DNA of 31,479 nt from a bacterium (GTDB lineage Bacteria > Spirochaetota > UBA4802 > UBA5550): NCBI GenBank assembly GCA_024224995.1, contig JAAENB010000293.1, positions 1-31,479 on the forward strand, written 5' to 3'. The translations under genes were made by a program, and so were the position numbers. The notes under the pieces were generated by a model that saw only the letters and a list, made by a program, of their open reading frames with translations, was not told the origin of the DNA and made no database searches. This document shows, piece after piece, positions 8,343 to 16,022 of the stretch (the stretch's first letter is position 1; every line of letters begins with the position of its first letter).

Positions 8343-9797
8343 TTACGACGCTTTATATCGCCGTTCTTCATTGTCCCAGTATAAATACTCTTTACCGAAT
8401 TTCAGCGCTCTCAGCGAAATATTCGTAAGAGACCCGTATTTCCACACCGGCCGCAGGTTAATAATATCGAGCATTTTCCAGAACATGCCCATGAGCGGAA
8501 TAAAAAAAGTATCACTAACATAGAATTTATTATTTTTCCGGCACGCTTCCAGTATTTTTTCCGCGCACTCTTCGTTGAAATCATCGCTGAGATAATATCT
8601 CACTTCAACAATATCGCCGGGAGATTTAACAATGCTGGCCCGTTCCGCGATGCGTTCCATTGGCGCGTCTTTGAGCAGAATAACCCCAACGGAAAAATAG
8701 ACGATTTTAACCTTTGGCAGTTTATTGGCAAACTCGATAGTTTCCGTAATAGTATCTATGTCCTCACCGGGACCGCCCAGGAGGAAACCGATGGAGTAGG
8801 GGATCTTATGCTTCACATAGAGTTTGGCTACATCCTGGATCATCTGTCCGGTAAACCCTTTGTTATAACTCTTGAACATTTTTTCGGACCCGGCATCGGC
8901 GGTATAATCCACCCCCATGCACCCGGCCTCTTTGAGCAGCCGAACGAATTCGTCGTCATGGCCAAGGGGATTTAATTCAACTTTAAATTTGAATTTGACT
9001 TTTCGTTTAATAATCTCACGTAAAATGTCGGCAGCATGATTCCGGGGAGAATTATACAGGGCATCGGCGAAATCGAAATATTTCATACCGGTTTTTTTTA
9101 TAACGTATTCAATTTCATCAACAACCCTTGAAGGAGAACGGAGGCGTACGCAGTCGCCGTGAATGTTGCTGTCGTTGCAAAAGGAACAGCGCTGGGTACA
9201 GGATTTTTTAGTCATAATGCCGAAAAATCCCCTGTTTCTTTTATATTTTTTATGATCAATAAGGTCAATAGCCTGAAAGGGGATCGCGTCGAGATCCTGG
9301 ACAAAATCCGGAGGATTGGAAACCAGTTTCTTTCCTTTTAAATAGATAAGCCCGGGAATACCGGACCAGTCTTTTTTGTTCTCAATACACTCAAGCAATT
9401 GGGGAAAGGAATTGTCTGCTTCGCCTACGATGCCAAAATCGGCTTCAAGCCCTTCCATAACCGGCTCCGGGTAATTGCTGAAACCAGCACCGCCTGCTAT
9501 AAGAACCGCGTCTGAATTGGCCCGGATAGTATCCACACAGGCTCTATAATAAGAAACAAAACTTTTATCTTTTGTTATGATCGTGTCAACGTTCCGGATG
9601 CTCATTCCCACAACCTGGGGATTAAATTCTTTGACGGCTTTCTCAATATCGCCAAGTTCGTTTTTGGAGAACATCAGGTCTACAAGACGGATCTCGTGTC
9701 CCTTTTCACGCAAACCAGCCGCCAGGTAGAGTAATCCCAGTGGAGTTACCCGGTGAGAAAAAAATACCTGGTTGGGGGATATCAGCAAAATTTTCAT
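8343..9797 (-). CDS. B12-binding-type radical SAM protein, 484 aa
   Basis: Radical SAM enzyme with an N-terminal cobalamin-binding-like domain (starts KILLISPNQ; about 1-140) and the cluster motif SCTQRCSFC with Cys200, Cys204 and Cys207. GVDYTADAGSE at about 315 and LLGGPGED are typical core strands. It lacks the HpnP-like tail of the two paralogues in this locus and belongs to a different subgroup. Its ATG shares one base with the TAA of the gene upstream (TAATG), so it is almost certainly translationally coupled and last in the operon 12286-8343. Reaction unknown; context suggests lipid modification. Confidence 0.88.
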   Translation of the reverse strand: MKILLISPNQVFFSHRVTPLGLLYLAAGLREKGHEIRLVDLMFSKNELGDIEKAVKEFNPQVVGMSIRNVDTIITKDKSFVSYYRACVDTIRANSDAVLIAGGAGFSNYPEPVMEGLEADFGIVGEADNSFPQLLECIENKKDWSGIPGLIYLKGKKLVSNPPDFVQDLDAIPFQAIDLIDHKKYKRNRGFFGIMTKKSCTQRCSFCNDSNIHGDCVRLRSPSRVVDEIEYVIKKTGMKYFDFADALYNSPRNHAADILREIIKRKVKFKFKVELNPLGHDDEFVRLLKEAGCMGVDYTADAGSEKMFKSYNKGFTGQMIQDVAKLYVKHKIPYSIGFLLGGPGEDIDTITETIEFANKLPKVKIVYFSVGVILLKDAPMERIAERASIVKSPGDIVEVRYYLSDDFNEECAEKILEACRKNNKFYVSDTFFIPLMGMFWKMLDIINLRPVWKYGSLTNISLRALKFGKEYLYWDNEERRYKAS

Positions 9798-11362
9798 TAC
9801 ACGGCCTCTTTTTTAATTAATGTCGGTTCTTCGGTATTCGCTGTTGTTAATGGAGCAACGTCGGGTACTCTTTTTTGAGCGTAATCAAAGTGGTCAATAA
9901 AAAGGATCATGGCGCTGATTTTTGTAAACCGCTTTGTCCACATGCGCTTAATAATCTTCCGGATGAACCGCGAAGTAGCCTTTTCCCGGAAGAGCATTTC
10001 CTTGAACAGGTAGAGGGTAACGATGGAACGCATAAAATAATAGGGCCGGTCGCCTCTCATGGCGCCCTTTTCGTAAAGGCTGTCTATTTTATTAAGGAGC
10101 GCTTCTTCGGAATAAACCTGCTTGGTGCTCCAGTCACTTCCCTGTTCCAGTTCTGCGGGAGTCATTTTTTTCGGTGTGATACATGAGTAACACCCGGTAT
10201 ATTTTTCCCAGTCATAGGTTATTATCCGTTTCGCGTCTTCCAGTTCTTTTGTTAGAACAGTACCCGGCAGCGGCAGCAGGGTATGAAAGAGCGGGTATTC
10301 CAGGTCCGTTTCTTTTACGAAATCTACGGTTTTTCTGAAAATATCTTTATCGTCACCATCCATGCCGTACATCATAAGTGAAGAAACATTAATTCCTTTT
10401 GAATGAAGGTTCTCAATATCTTTAATATAGAGATCAACTTTATTAACACTGCCTTTGTTCATGAGGTCCATACTTTCCTGGGATATGGATTCAAAACCAA
10501 TAAACAGGTGGTCGCAGCCGCTCTCGTTCATGAGGTCCAGGAGTTTTTCATTCCGCCCAACATTGGTACTGGCAAGGGCGCACCATTTTAATTTTAAGGG
10601 AATGAGGGCTTCAAATAATTTTTTGGCAGCAGGAACATTCGCGATAATATTGTCATCGGAAAAGATAATTGGAGAACCGCCCCAAAATTCTCTGCCGTAT
10701 AGTTTTTGCAGTTGTTTAATTTCCGCCAGAACATGTTCCACGGGTTTATACCGGATCTTTTTGCCGAAGGTGAGGTGGATCTGGCAAAAAATACAATCAA
10801 AACAGCAGCCTCTTGATGCCTGTATAAAATAGGGCATATAGTACTCATTTTTTACCAGGTCCCATCGCGGCAGAACAAATTTATCGAATTCCACAATGCC
10901 GGAGTCCCGGTATACTTTTTGCGGAGTCTTGTTTTTAAAATCTTCAATGAACTGGACCCAGGTATTTTCGGATTCACCAACAAACACTGAATCAACGTAT
11001 TGCAGCGCTTCATCAACGGCAAGAGACACGTGAACACCGCCCATAACAACATAGACGCCTCGTTTTTTGTACTCTTCAGCAATGCGATAGGCGTATGGTG
11101 CCATATAAGTCATTCCCGTAAGGGCAACAATATCAACGGGGTCATCAAAATCGATAGGCTCCACGCTTTCGTCCAGGATCTCCATATCGAACTCGGGAGG
11201 GGTTAATGCCGCGAGAATGGGAAATGCCAGGGACATAAACGGCATCCTGTTTGTTACGTCCTTTCGTCCGCGTTTAAAAAACACATCCATGGTAAAATCA
11301 TAATTGGTTAGCAGTGACCTGTCGGGATCTCCGGAATACGGTAAAATAAATTTAATTTTCAT
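9797..11362 (-). CDS. B12-binding-type radical SAM protein, 521 aa (paralogue of 6787-8301)
   Basis: Same architecture as the 504-aa enzyme across the convergent boundary: ALTPPEFDM/ALTPPDIDV near residue 55, MGGVHVS/LGGIHTT near 110, shared KPVEHV after the cluster motif, and GFESISQ in the core. Cluster ligands are Cys186, Cys190 and Cys193; Cys187 is an extra neighbour (GCCFDCIFC). The tail after LLPLPGT again resembles the DUF4070 type seen in HpnP, and the last 90 residues are rich in basic and hydrophobic residues, possibly for membrane contact. It begins 16 bases after the decarboxylase gene stops and overlaps the next gene by one base. Likely acts on the same or a related lipid as its paralogue; substrate unknown. 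Confidence 0.88.
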   Translation of the reverse strand: MKIKFILPYSGDPDRSLLTNYDFTMDVFFKRGRKDVTNRMPFMSLAFPILAALTPPEFDMEILDESVEPIDFDDPVDIVALTGMTYMAPYAYRIAEEYKKRGVYVVMGGVHVSLAVDEALQYVDSVFVGESENTWVQFIEDFKNKTPQKVYRDSGIVEFDKFVLPRWDLVKNEYYMPYFIQASRGCCFDCIFCQIHLTFGKKIRYKPVEHVLAEIKQLQKLYGREFWGGSPIIFSDDNIIANVPAAKKLFEALIPLKLKWCALASTNVGRNEKLLDLMNESGCDHLFIGFESISQESMDLMNKGSVNKVDLYIKDIENLHSKGINVSSLMMYGMDGDDKDIFRKTVDFVKETDLEYPLFHTLLPLPGTVLTKELEDAKRIITYDWEKYTGCYSCITPKKMTPAELEQGSDWSTKQVYSEEALLNKIDSLYEKGAMRGDRPYYFMRSIVTLYLFKEMLFREKATSRFIRKIIKRMWTKRFTKISAMILFIDHFDYAQKRVPDVAPLTTANTEEPTLIKKEAV

Positions 11363-11378
11363 AGTTTTTTGCCCTTCT

Positions 11379-12110
11379 TTAAAATTTTATATCAGCCTTA
11401 ATTTTTCTTGCCAGGAGCACTGAGCGCCCCGCTTTTACCTTGTCTCCTTCTTCAACAGATACTTCAAACTCATCATTTTCATCGGGAACGAATATATCAA
11501 CCTGTGATCCCATTCGGATGAGTCCGAATACCTCTCCCTGTTGTACGTTTTCGTCCTGTTTATAGGTGACGATTTTTTTTACCAGTTTGTCGGCTATTTG
11601 TGTTACGTACATTGTTAGTGATTTATTTTTGATTACAAAAGAGGCGCGTTCGTTGTCGATTAAATAATCGCAATCTCTCCAATAGGGTTTTTCGTTGAAA
11701 AAGATATTGGAAATGGGATTAAACATACCCAGGTTTTCCTTTTTTGATTGCGGAGAATCGGGAAAGTCATGAGCTATTTTCTTTATGTGTCCCTGAACAG
11801 GCGCCCTGTTGTAATGAACATTAAAAGGATTCATAAAAACGCCAACGAGGTGACCGCTTTTGTTGGCCAGCGCTTCATCATCTATGTGCATCAATTCATT
11901 GAGCTTAATAACATTTCTTTTTTTTATTGAAAAGATGGGTTCCGTTGAATCATTCCTTACTTTTTTAATGTATATAATAGCACCATCAGCAGGTGAAAGT
12001 ATATGATCATCATTGTAGGGAATGACCCGTTCAGGATTTCTAAAAAAGAAAACAAAACGCCAGAGAATGAATAAAATGATTGTTGCTGCTAAGATAATTC
12101 CTGTTATCAT
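11379..12110 (-). CDS. psd: phosphatidylserine decarboxylase-like enzyme, 243 aa
   Basis: Short-form phosphatidylserine decarboxylase, a membrane enzyme that makes phosphatidylethanolamine from phosphatidylserine using a pyruvoyl group formed by self-cleavage. Seen: an N-terminal hydrophobic helix (3-22), SPADG with Asp42, NPFNVHYNRAP with His99, and the self-cleavage site MGSQVD with Gly201-Ser202, so the chain should mature into two subunits. Length and the RMGS form fit the short bacterial/archaeal-like class rather than the ~320-aa E. coli type with LGST. AGGAG lies seven bases upstream. It is the second gene of an operon with a 54-aa membrane peptide before it and two radical SAM enzymes after it. 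In that setting the head group made here may be on a modified lipid, which is inference. No serine-transferring synthase gene is in the window. Confidence 0.85.
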   Translation of the reverse strand: MITGIILAATIILFILWRFVFFFRNPERVIPYNDDHILSPADGAIIYIKKVRNDSTEPIFSIKKRNVIKLNELMHIDDEALANKSGHLVGVFMNPFNVHYNRAPVQGHIKKIAHDFPDSPQSKKENLGMFNPISNIFFNEKPYWRDCDYLIDNERASFVIKNKSLTMYVTQIADKLVKKIVTYKQDENVQQGEVFGLIRMGSQVDIFVPDENDEFEVSVEEGDKVKAGRSVLLARKIKADIKF

Positions 12111-12121
12111 CCTGACTCCTG

Positions 12122-12286
12122 TTATGCGTTCGCGATATATTTCATACTATTGACCAACCGTTTGAATATTGTTGTGCCAAAAATTGAATCAAAAAATCTC
12201 ATGGGGAGCATAACCGTAAAGACAAAAGGCCAGTATGAAAGTATTTGTAAAAATAAAAAATATTCCTGTAATAATCTTTTCGCCAT
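12122..12286 (-). CDS. small membrane protein leading the psd operon, 54 aa
   Basis: Reading frame of 54 codons starting MAKRLLQEYF with AAGGA about eight bases before the ATG and ending TAA 11 bases before the psd start codon. Residues 9-32 are almost all hydrophobic or aromatic (LFLQILSYWPFVF and onward), predicting one membrane helix with positively charged flanks (KR at 3-4, R30, K42-R43). I do not recognise a family. The good ribosome binding site, tight spacing to psd and lack of any other gene between promoter and psd argue that it is real. It could be a small partner or anchor for the lipid enzymes, or a leader peptide that couples translation into psd. Confidence 0.65.
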   Translation of the reverse strand: MAKRLLQEYFLFLQILSYWPFVFTVMLPMRFFDSIFGTTIFKRLVNSMKYIANA

Positions 12287-12309
12287 GTTAGTATCCTTAT
12301 TTATTTAAC

Positions 12310-12337
12310 TTTATAAACAGGTGTATTTACCTGTTTA
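12310..12337 (-). promoter_or_regulatory. promoter -10 and palindromic operator candidate for the psd operon
   Basis: TAAACAGGT (12314-12322) and ACCTGTTTA (12329-12337) are perfect inverted 9-mers separated by six bases. Read on the minus strand, the downstream half overlaps TATAAA (12315-12310), a good -10, about 24 bases before the small-protein start. The palindrome therefore fills the -35/-10 spacer, where a dimeric repressor would sit. The -35 itself is weak. The regulator is not identifiable here. Confidence 0.5.
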
Positions 12338-12580
12338 CAGCGTTGTTTTATGAATGTTTACGAGAGATACACAAGTAAAATTCCTGCGTAAACTGTCAAG
12401 TAAAAATGCTTTAATTTGATATTTTTTTGTGCAGCCGAATGGACGGTTTTTTGTTTGCCCGGCAATAGATCGCATATTCATGCGCATAACGGACAGACGG
12501 TTGAATTTTGGGGCTATTTTGACCACATTTTATGAGGGTTGCGGCTACAGACAAAATGCAGTAATTCTTATATTAATTTG
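12338..12580. other. intergenic space between psd operon and receiver gene
   Basis: Between the divergent psd operon and the receiver gene I see no convincing open frame, RNA or repeat. A 63-codon minus-strand frame at 12335-12526 has no ribosome binding site and no recognisable features. Confidence 0.4.
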
Positions 12581-12609
12581 TAGACTAAATCGCACTATTA
12601 TTGTATATT
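12581..12609 (+). promoter_or_regulatory. promoter of the receiver gene
   Basis: TAGACT (12581-12586), a 17-base spacer, then TATATT (12604-12609), about 36 bases before the ATG at 12645. Four of six -35 bases and five of six -10 bases fit the sigma70 pattern. Confidence 0.45.
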
Positions 12610-12644
12610 ATTAACAGGAAGAGGTAAATACAGGCAGGTAATAG

Positions 12645-13022
12645 ATGAATAAAAATATACTTGTTGTTGATGACGAAAAGGAGAATAGATCGCTTCTCAA
12701 TACTATTTTGAATAATAGCGGTTTCTCCTGCGAGTGTGTTACCGACAACGCTGCGGCGCTGCAATTATTCAGAAGAAAAAAGTATGATATCGTACTTATG
12801 AATATTCTGCTTCCGGGCACGAATATTCCCGGTGTAGATGGAATTGAGGGGATGAAAATAATGAAAAAATTATACCCGGAAATTCCGATTATTGCGGTGA
12901 CTGTCTATTCTCATGCCGATTACCGGGAAAAATTTATTGAAGAAGGTTTCGATGATTATATTCCCAAACCATTTAACTTTAAAATCCTCGATGACCTTTT
13001 GAATTCCTATCTTGAGCAGTAA
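12645..13022 (+). CDS. stand-alone receiver-domain protein, 125 aa, phosphorylation Asp replaced by Asn
   Basis: CheY-like receiver domain with no output domain. The acidic pocket (Asp9, Asp10), the switch Thr86 (AVTVYS) and the conserved Lys108 (PKPF) are all present. The residue that should carry the phosphate, normally Asp in LMD, is Asn53 in VLMNILLP (codon AAT). A four-residue insertion after the LLPG turn lengthens the loop before VDGIEGM. It may therefore be a pseudo-receiver that works by protein contact, not by phosphorylation; alternatively Asp65 (VDG) could be used, which is less likely. No histidine kinase is adjacent. The gene has its own promoter and stands divergent from the psd operon. 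Confidence 0.87.
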   Translation: MNKNILVVDDEKENRSLLNTILNNSGFSCECVTDNAAALQLFRRKKYDIVLMNILLPGTNIPGVDGIEGMKIMKKLYPEIPIIAVTVYSHADYREKFIEEGFDDYIPKPFNFKILDDLLNSYLEQ

Positions 13023-13044
13023 TATCTTTGATTAATATCTTCAA

Positions 13045-13176
13045 TTAAACCGGGATATCATCCCACTTTTTTATATTTTTATATGATGTTCTAAATTTTC
13101 TTATTATTGAAGTCAGTTCATTATATTCCCGGGCTTTTTTTATTTCTTCTATAGAAAGGCATCGCCATAAAGGCAT
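13045..13176 (-). pseudogene. unrecognised 43-codon frame, probably a gene fragment
   Basis: Minus-strand frame starting MPLWRCLSIEEIKKAREY and ending WDDIPV. Composition is protein-like (charged helix followed by a basic stretch), but there is no ribosome binding site, and the frame stays open upstream into the palindromic repeat at 13202-13229. Its 5' end contains a 12-base direct repeat, AAAGGCATCGCC at 13155-13166 and 13169-13180. Probably the tail of a lost gene fused to the repeat; a real small protein is possible. No family recognised. Confidence 0.3.
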
Positions 13177-13201
13177 CGCCCGGCTATTCCTTCCAGGTCG
13201 G

Positions 13202-13229
13202 GAGCTCTTTAAAAGAGCTCTGAGGTCAC
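13202..13229. repeat. GAGCTC palindrome family, copy 1 (left arm cut)
   Basis: The core GAGCTCTTTAAAAGAGCTC is intact and the right arm continues TGAGGTCAC as in other copies. The left arm differs (GTCGG in place of CCTCA), so this copy is partly eroded. It lies seven bases beyond the stop codon of the LamG lipoprotein gene. Confidence 0.75.
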
Positions 13230-13235
13230 AACCAC

Positions 13236-14021
13236 CTAAAAAGCGGCTTCATAATTAGCAAGAACTTCCACCGGTGTAATTGCCCGCTGGTATATATTAA
13301 CCCCATCAATAATACCTTCATAACCCAGGTTTCCCCAGCTCGCGTTAAACTCATCACTGAAATAGGCGCCAATGATTACTCCGGCAGTATTATTTTTGAT
13401 TGCCCCCACGGTCCGGGGCGTAGAATTGATCTCCGCACCATCAATGTACATTACCAGTTCAGTACTGTCAAAGGTAACCACAATATGAGTCCAGGTATTA
13501 AATGGAACCTGGTTGGCAGCGGTGCTGTCGAGTTCCTGCCAATCACCGCTTTCACCATCAAGATTAAATCGCAGCTCTTCAGTACTATGTTTCAGGCCCA
13601 GGGAATAGACGCAGTCGGTCTGGGCTGAAAGTTCGCCTTTGCTGATAAGTCCGGCGTAATGATCGTGGCCGGTTAAATAGAGCCAGAGCTCAATGGAACC
13701 GGCATTGGTTAACTCAACAGCTTCGCTGTCCGGAATGCGCAGGTAATGATCATGGCCGTTAAATACGTACCCCGTTCCAACAATACCGGGAGTGGTAGTA
13801 GGGCCATTAACTGTTCCGCCCAGAGCAGCGAGATCATCGGCCAGGAACAGGCCGTCGGTAGCACAGTCCGATACCTCTTCCTCAGGTACGAAAGGATCAT
13901 CGGGTTCTCCGGCAGCGATTTTTTCATGTTCCGTAATTAAATCCCAGGAACCCGAGTCCGAGCAGTGAATAAGAAAGGCCGAAGAGAGGATCAGTAAGCC
14001 TGTAAGAAATATTTTTTGCAT
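13236..14021 (-). CDS. LamG/concanavalin-like lipoprotein, 261 aa
   Basis: Exported protein with a signal peptide (MQKIFLTGLLILSSAF) and a probable lipid-anchored Cys20 (FLIHC; His before Cys is unusual). After a ~45-residue acidic linker follows one LamG-type jelly-roll domain, shown by YVFNGHDHYLRIPDS, SIELWLYLT, WTHIVVTFD, LVMYIDGAEI and the closing GIIDGVNIYQRAIT. Such domains bind sugars or act as adhesion modules. A TTG start 18 codons upstream gives no signal peptide at the N-terminus, so I use the ATG at 14021. A repeat copy follows directly. Surface exposure and ligand are inferred from the fold only. Confidence 0.82.
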   Translation of the reverse strand: MQKIFLTGLLILSSAFLIHCSDSGSWDLITEHEKIAAGEPDDPFVPEEEVSDCATDGLFLADDLAALGGTVNGPTTTPGIVGTGYVFNGHDHYLRIPDSEAVELTNAGSIELWLYLTGHDHYAGLISKGELSAQTDCVYSLGLKHSTEELRFNLDGESGDWQELDSTAANQVPFNTWTHIVVTFDSTELVMYIDGAEINSTPRTVGAIKNNTAGVIIGAYFSDEFNASWGNLGYEGIIDGVNIYQRAITPVEVLANYEAAF

Positions 14022-14086
14022 GGTAAATGTATCCCTAGTGTAGTCTTTATATTGCAAAGATACAAAAAAGTGCAAAAAAACCTAGT

Positions 14087-14107
14087 AGAAAAAAGCCCGA
14101 ATGGGCT
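14087..14107 (-). terminator. intrinsic terminator downstream of the DUF362 gene
   Basis: On the minus strand AGCCC-ATTC-GGGCT is followed by six T residues. It lies after the DUF362 stop (14347) and before the LamG lipoprotein start (14021), so the two genes are separate transcripts. Confidence 0.65.
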
Positions 14108-14166
14108 GGTTTTTGTAAAAAATTCCAGACACTTTTGTCTTAAACAAATAGGAATTTTGATTAGTA

Positions 14167-14237
14167 AATTTTGAATAGCTATTAGCACCTCAGAGCTCTT
14201 TTAAAGAGCTCTGAGGTGCTAATAGCTATTCAAAATT
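14167..14237. repeat. GAGCTC palindrome family, copy 2, 35-base perfect arms
   Basis: The core palindrome is extended outward so that 14167-14201 and 14203-14237 are exact reverse complements, 35 bases each, around one T. The extension (AATAGCTATTAGC and complement) is absent from most other copies, though the inner ATTAGC also flanks the copy at 17261. It sits in the 325-base gap between the LamG lipoprotein start and the DUF362 stop. Confidence 0.9.
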
Positions 14238-14346
14238 GTATAGATCAAAAGTGAAATATTCTTTGAAGCCCATTTTTATGTAGATTTTTTTTCCCGCGCA
14301 TAGTTGCATAAACCGGTATATATGCTCTTCAATTAGCCTGATAATA

Positions 14347-15705
14347 TTATTCATGATTTTTTTTATCGCAGCCCGGGCATTCCCTGTGAGCGCTTATTTT
14401 CGCCCTTTTCCTGAAAGGGATCGTCATTTGCATCACCGCCTTTACAATGGAATAGAATATCAATAGCAGCAGGTTCCGCGTATCAAAGGCCGGGCTTTTC
14501 ATTTTAAACCGCCGCAGCATAAAAAGCATAAGATCCTTCACCTTTGCCGGACACCCCTTAAAATGAATTTTGGAGCCATATTCAAATTTACCGCCTACTC
14601 CGGCACAGTCGCCAATAAGGGCAACGGGTTCCCCGGGATGGATCACGTCTCCCTCATAGTATCCCATAACAATGGCTCCTTTCCGGGCGTTTTTAAGATT
14701 GTTCTCGTATTTTTTATCGGCAGTGCCCAGGACTCCTTTAATGGAACAGATGCAGCCGCCGTAGCAGGTGTTGCCCGAGTCTTTGTTGATCCCTTCGTAA
14801 AAACGGATTGGCGTTTCCAGTTCTTGCAGATCCTGGAACGGAGAATAAATATCCTTTGTCCGGTGTGCCAGTTCTTCTATGGAGATGTCTCCGCTTATAC
14901 GTATATCATGCATATCGAGCGTTCCGTATCCTCGTTCCCATGCCTCGACAAGGTGCCGTACCGTTTTAGGGTCATAATTAAGGATTTTTGCCGCAGCCAT
15001 ATCTACGGCAAGAGGGTCATTGGAAATGAGTATGGCGCCCAGGTGAACAGGGTAGGGGCTCGATTCAAAACCCCGGCCTATGGTTATGGCGTCAGTTACG
15101 ATCAGGTCGGGATATCCCGGTTCCAGCATATCGACAATTTTTTCATGGAGCCGGTCGTCGTGATAGAGGAATCGTTCTTTGTGTGTAAGTATGCCGATAT
15201 TCAGCTTCAGGGAATTGGTTATTTCCGTAACAATATGATACTTCAGCTTGGGCATCCATATTTTATATTCCGCCTCATAAAGAGATTTTGCCGCCAGCAT
15301 TGTTTTATGGAGCTTCGCGTTTTTTAGCGTAATTTCCCTTGTCTGCTCCTCGTTTAAATCGACCAGCGGCACCTTCAGTTTTTTCGATAATTTTTTAATT
15401 CCCGATTCCGCGAAAAAGAGCCGCGTTGGCATACCTATGCCGCCCGATTCCCCCATGGTGATGGTTTGCTGCCCGTAATCTTCCCGCAGGGTGTGAACCA
15501 TTGCTTCAAGCATTCGGGGCTCCGTATAGGAGTGCTGAATATATTCCTTGTTGGCAGTTACAACATTGGGCTTGATAAATATGCGCCCTTTTGGCTTTTC
15601 TCCCAGTTCTTCAATTCCTTCTTTAATAAGAGAACGGATTGTATCTATATTGTATTCATCGCATTTCCGGATAATGACTGTTCTTTGTTTATTCTGCTGT
15701 TTCAT
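14347..15705 (-). CDS. DUF362-domain protein, 452 aa
   Basis: DUF362-type protein of unknown reaction. FIKPNVVTAN at 43-52, MGESGGIG at 84-91, LIVTDAITIGRG at 201-212 and NDPLAVDMAA at 229-238 are the usual conserved blocks. Many family members carry an attached ferredoxin module; this one does not have the regular CxxCxxCxxxC, but has scattered Cys (TCYGGCIC at 313-320, Cys367, Cys385 in GCPAK, and CPGC at 443-446) that could hold one cluster. Residues 410-428 form one hydrophobic segment near the C-terminus, possibly a membrane anchor. AGGAGG precedes the ATG. Neighbours give no pathway. Confidence 0.8.
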   Translation of the reverse strand: MKQQNKQRTVIIRKCDEYNIDTIRSLIKEGIEELGEKPKGRIFIKPNVVTANKEYIQHSYTEPRMLEAMVHTLREDYGQQTITMGESGGIGMPTRLFFAESGIKKLSKKLKVPLVDLNEEQTREITLKNAKLHKTMLAAKSLYEAEYKIWMPKLKYHIVTEITNSLKLNIGILTHKERFLYHDDRLHEKIVDMLEPGYPDLIVTDAITIGRGFESSPYPVHLGAILISNDPLAVDMAAAKILNYDPKTVRHLVEAWERGYGTLDMHDIRISGDISIEELAHRTKDIYSPFQDLQELETPIRFYEGINKDSGNTCYGGCICSIKGVLGTADKKYENNLKNARKGAIVMGYYEGDVIHPGEPVALIGDCAGVGGKFEYGSKIHFKGCPAKVKDLMLFMLRRFKMKSPAFDTRNLLLLIFYSIVKAVMQMTIPFRKRAKISAHRECPGCDKKNHE

Positions 15706-15727
15706 GGTTCCTGTCCTCCTGATTTTT

Positions 15728-15757
15728 GTATAATCTTCTGCGGAATTCAGTTTTCAA
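15728..15757 (-). promoter_or_regulatory. promoter of the DUF362 gene
   Basis: On the minus strand TTGAAA (15757-15752), 18-base spacer, TTATAC (15733-15728), about 23 bases before the ATG. Confidence 0.45.
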
Positions 15758-15788
15758 GCAAAATTTTTAAAAAAAGGCCGGACCCCTG

Positions 15789-15829
15789 TTGTGACCTCAG
15801 AGCTCTTTTAAAGAGCTCTGAGGTCACAA
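15789..15829. repeat. GAGCTC palindrome family, copy 3, 20-base perfect arms
   Basis: Exact inverted arms 15789-15808 and 15810-15829 around one T. The outer extension is TTGTGA, different from copy 2. It lies upstream of the DUF362 gene, beyond its promoter. Confidence 0.9.
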
Positions 15830-15936
15830 TGCCCAAAATTTAGAGCAAAATCAAAAAAGTACTATTCAATTGATCAGTGGCATGGTAAAAATGGAAATAT
15901 GGTATAGAAACAAATTAATATTACGATCAAAGTATG

Positions 15937-16022
15937 GCCTGTAAGTATCCCCTCTTCTAAATGTGAGGACTGTTTGAGCAACGCGAGTTCCGCAGCATTT
16001 AGAAGAGGGGATACTTACAGGC
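15937..16022. repeat. long hairpin repeat with conserved loop, copy B
   Basis: Perfect 27-base arms (15937-15963 and 15996-16022) around a 32-base loop whose core (CTGTTTGAGC, GCGAGTTCCG) matches the loop of the hairpin at 72-191. The arms are unrelated to that hairpin's arms. The end of the right arm, CTTACAGGC, is repeated directly at 16026-16034 and is followed by ATAATTTA, which resembles the arm end of copy A. It lies in the 338-base gap before the photolyase-like gene and ends 21 bases before its ATG. Confidence 0.85.

Noticed and set aside
4451..12110. Hopanoid biosynthesis cluster
   Set aside because: RND and HpnP-like enzymes recall it, but no squalene-hopene cyclase or other hpn gene is visible.
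12335..12526. 63-codon minus-strand frame upstream of the psd operon
   Set aside because: It overlaps the operator-like palindrome, has no ribosome binding site and no recognisable features.
14563..15327. 254-codon plus-strand frame
   Set aside because: Antisense shadow of the DUF362 gene, no ribosome binding site, no recognisable domain.
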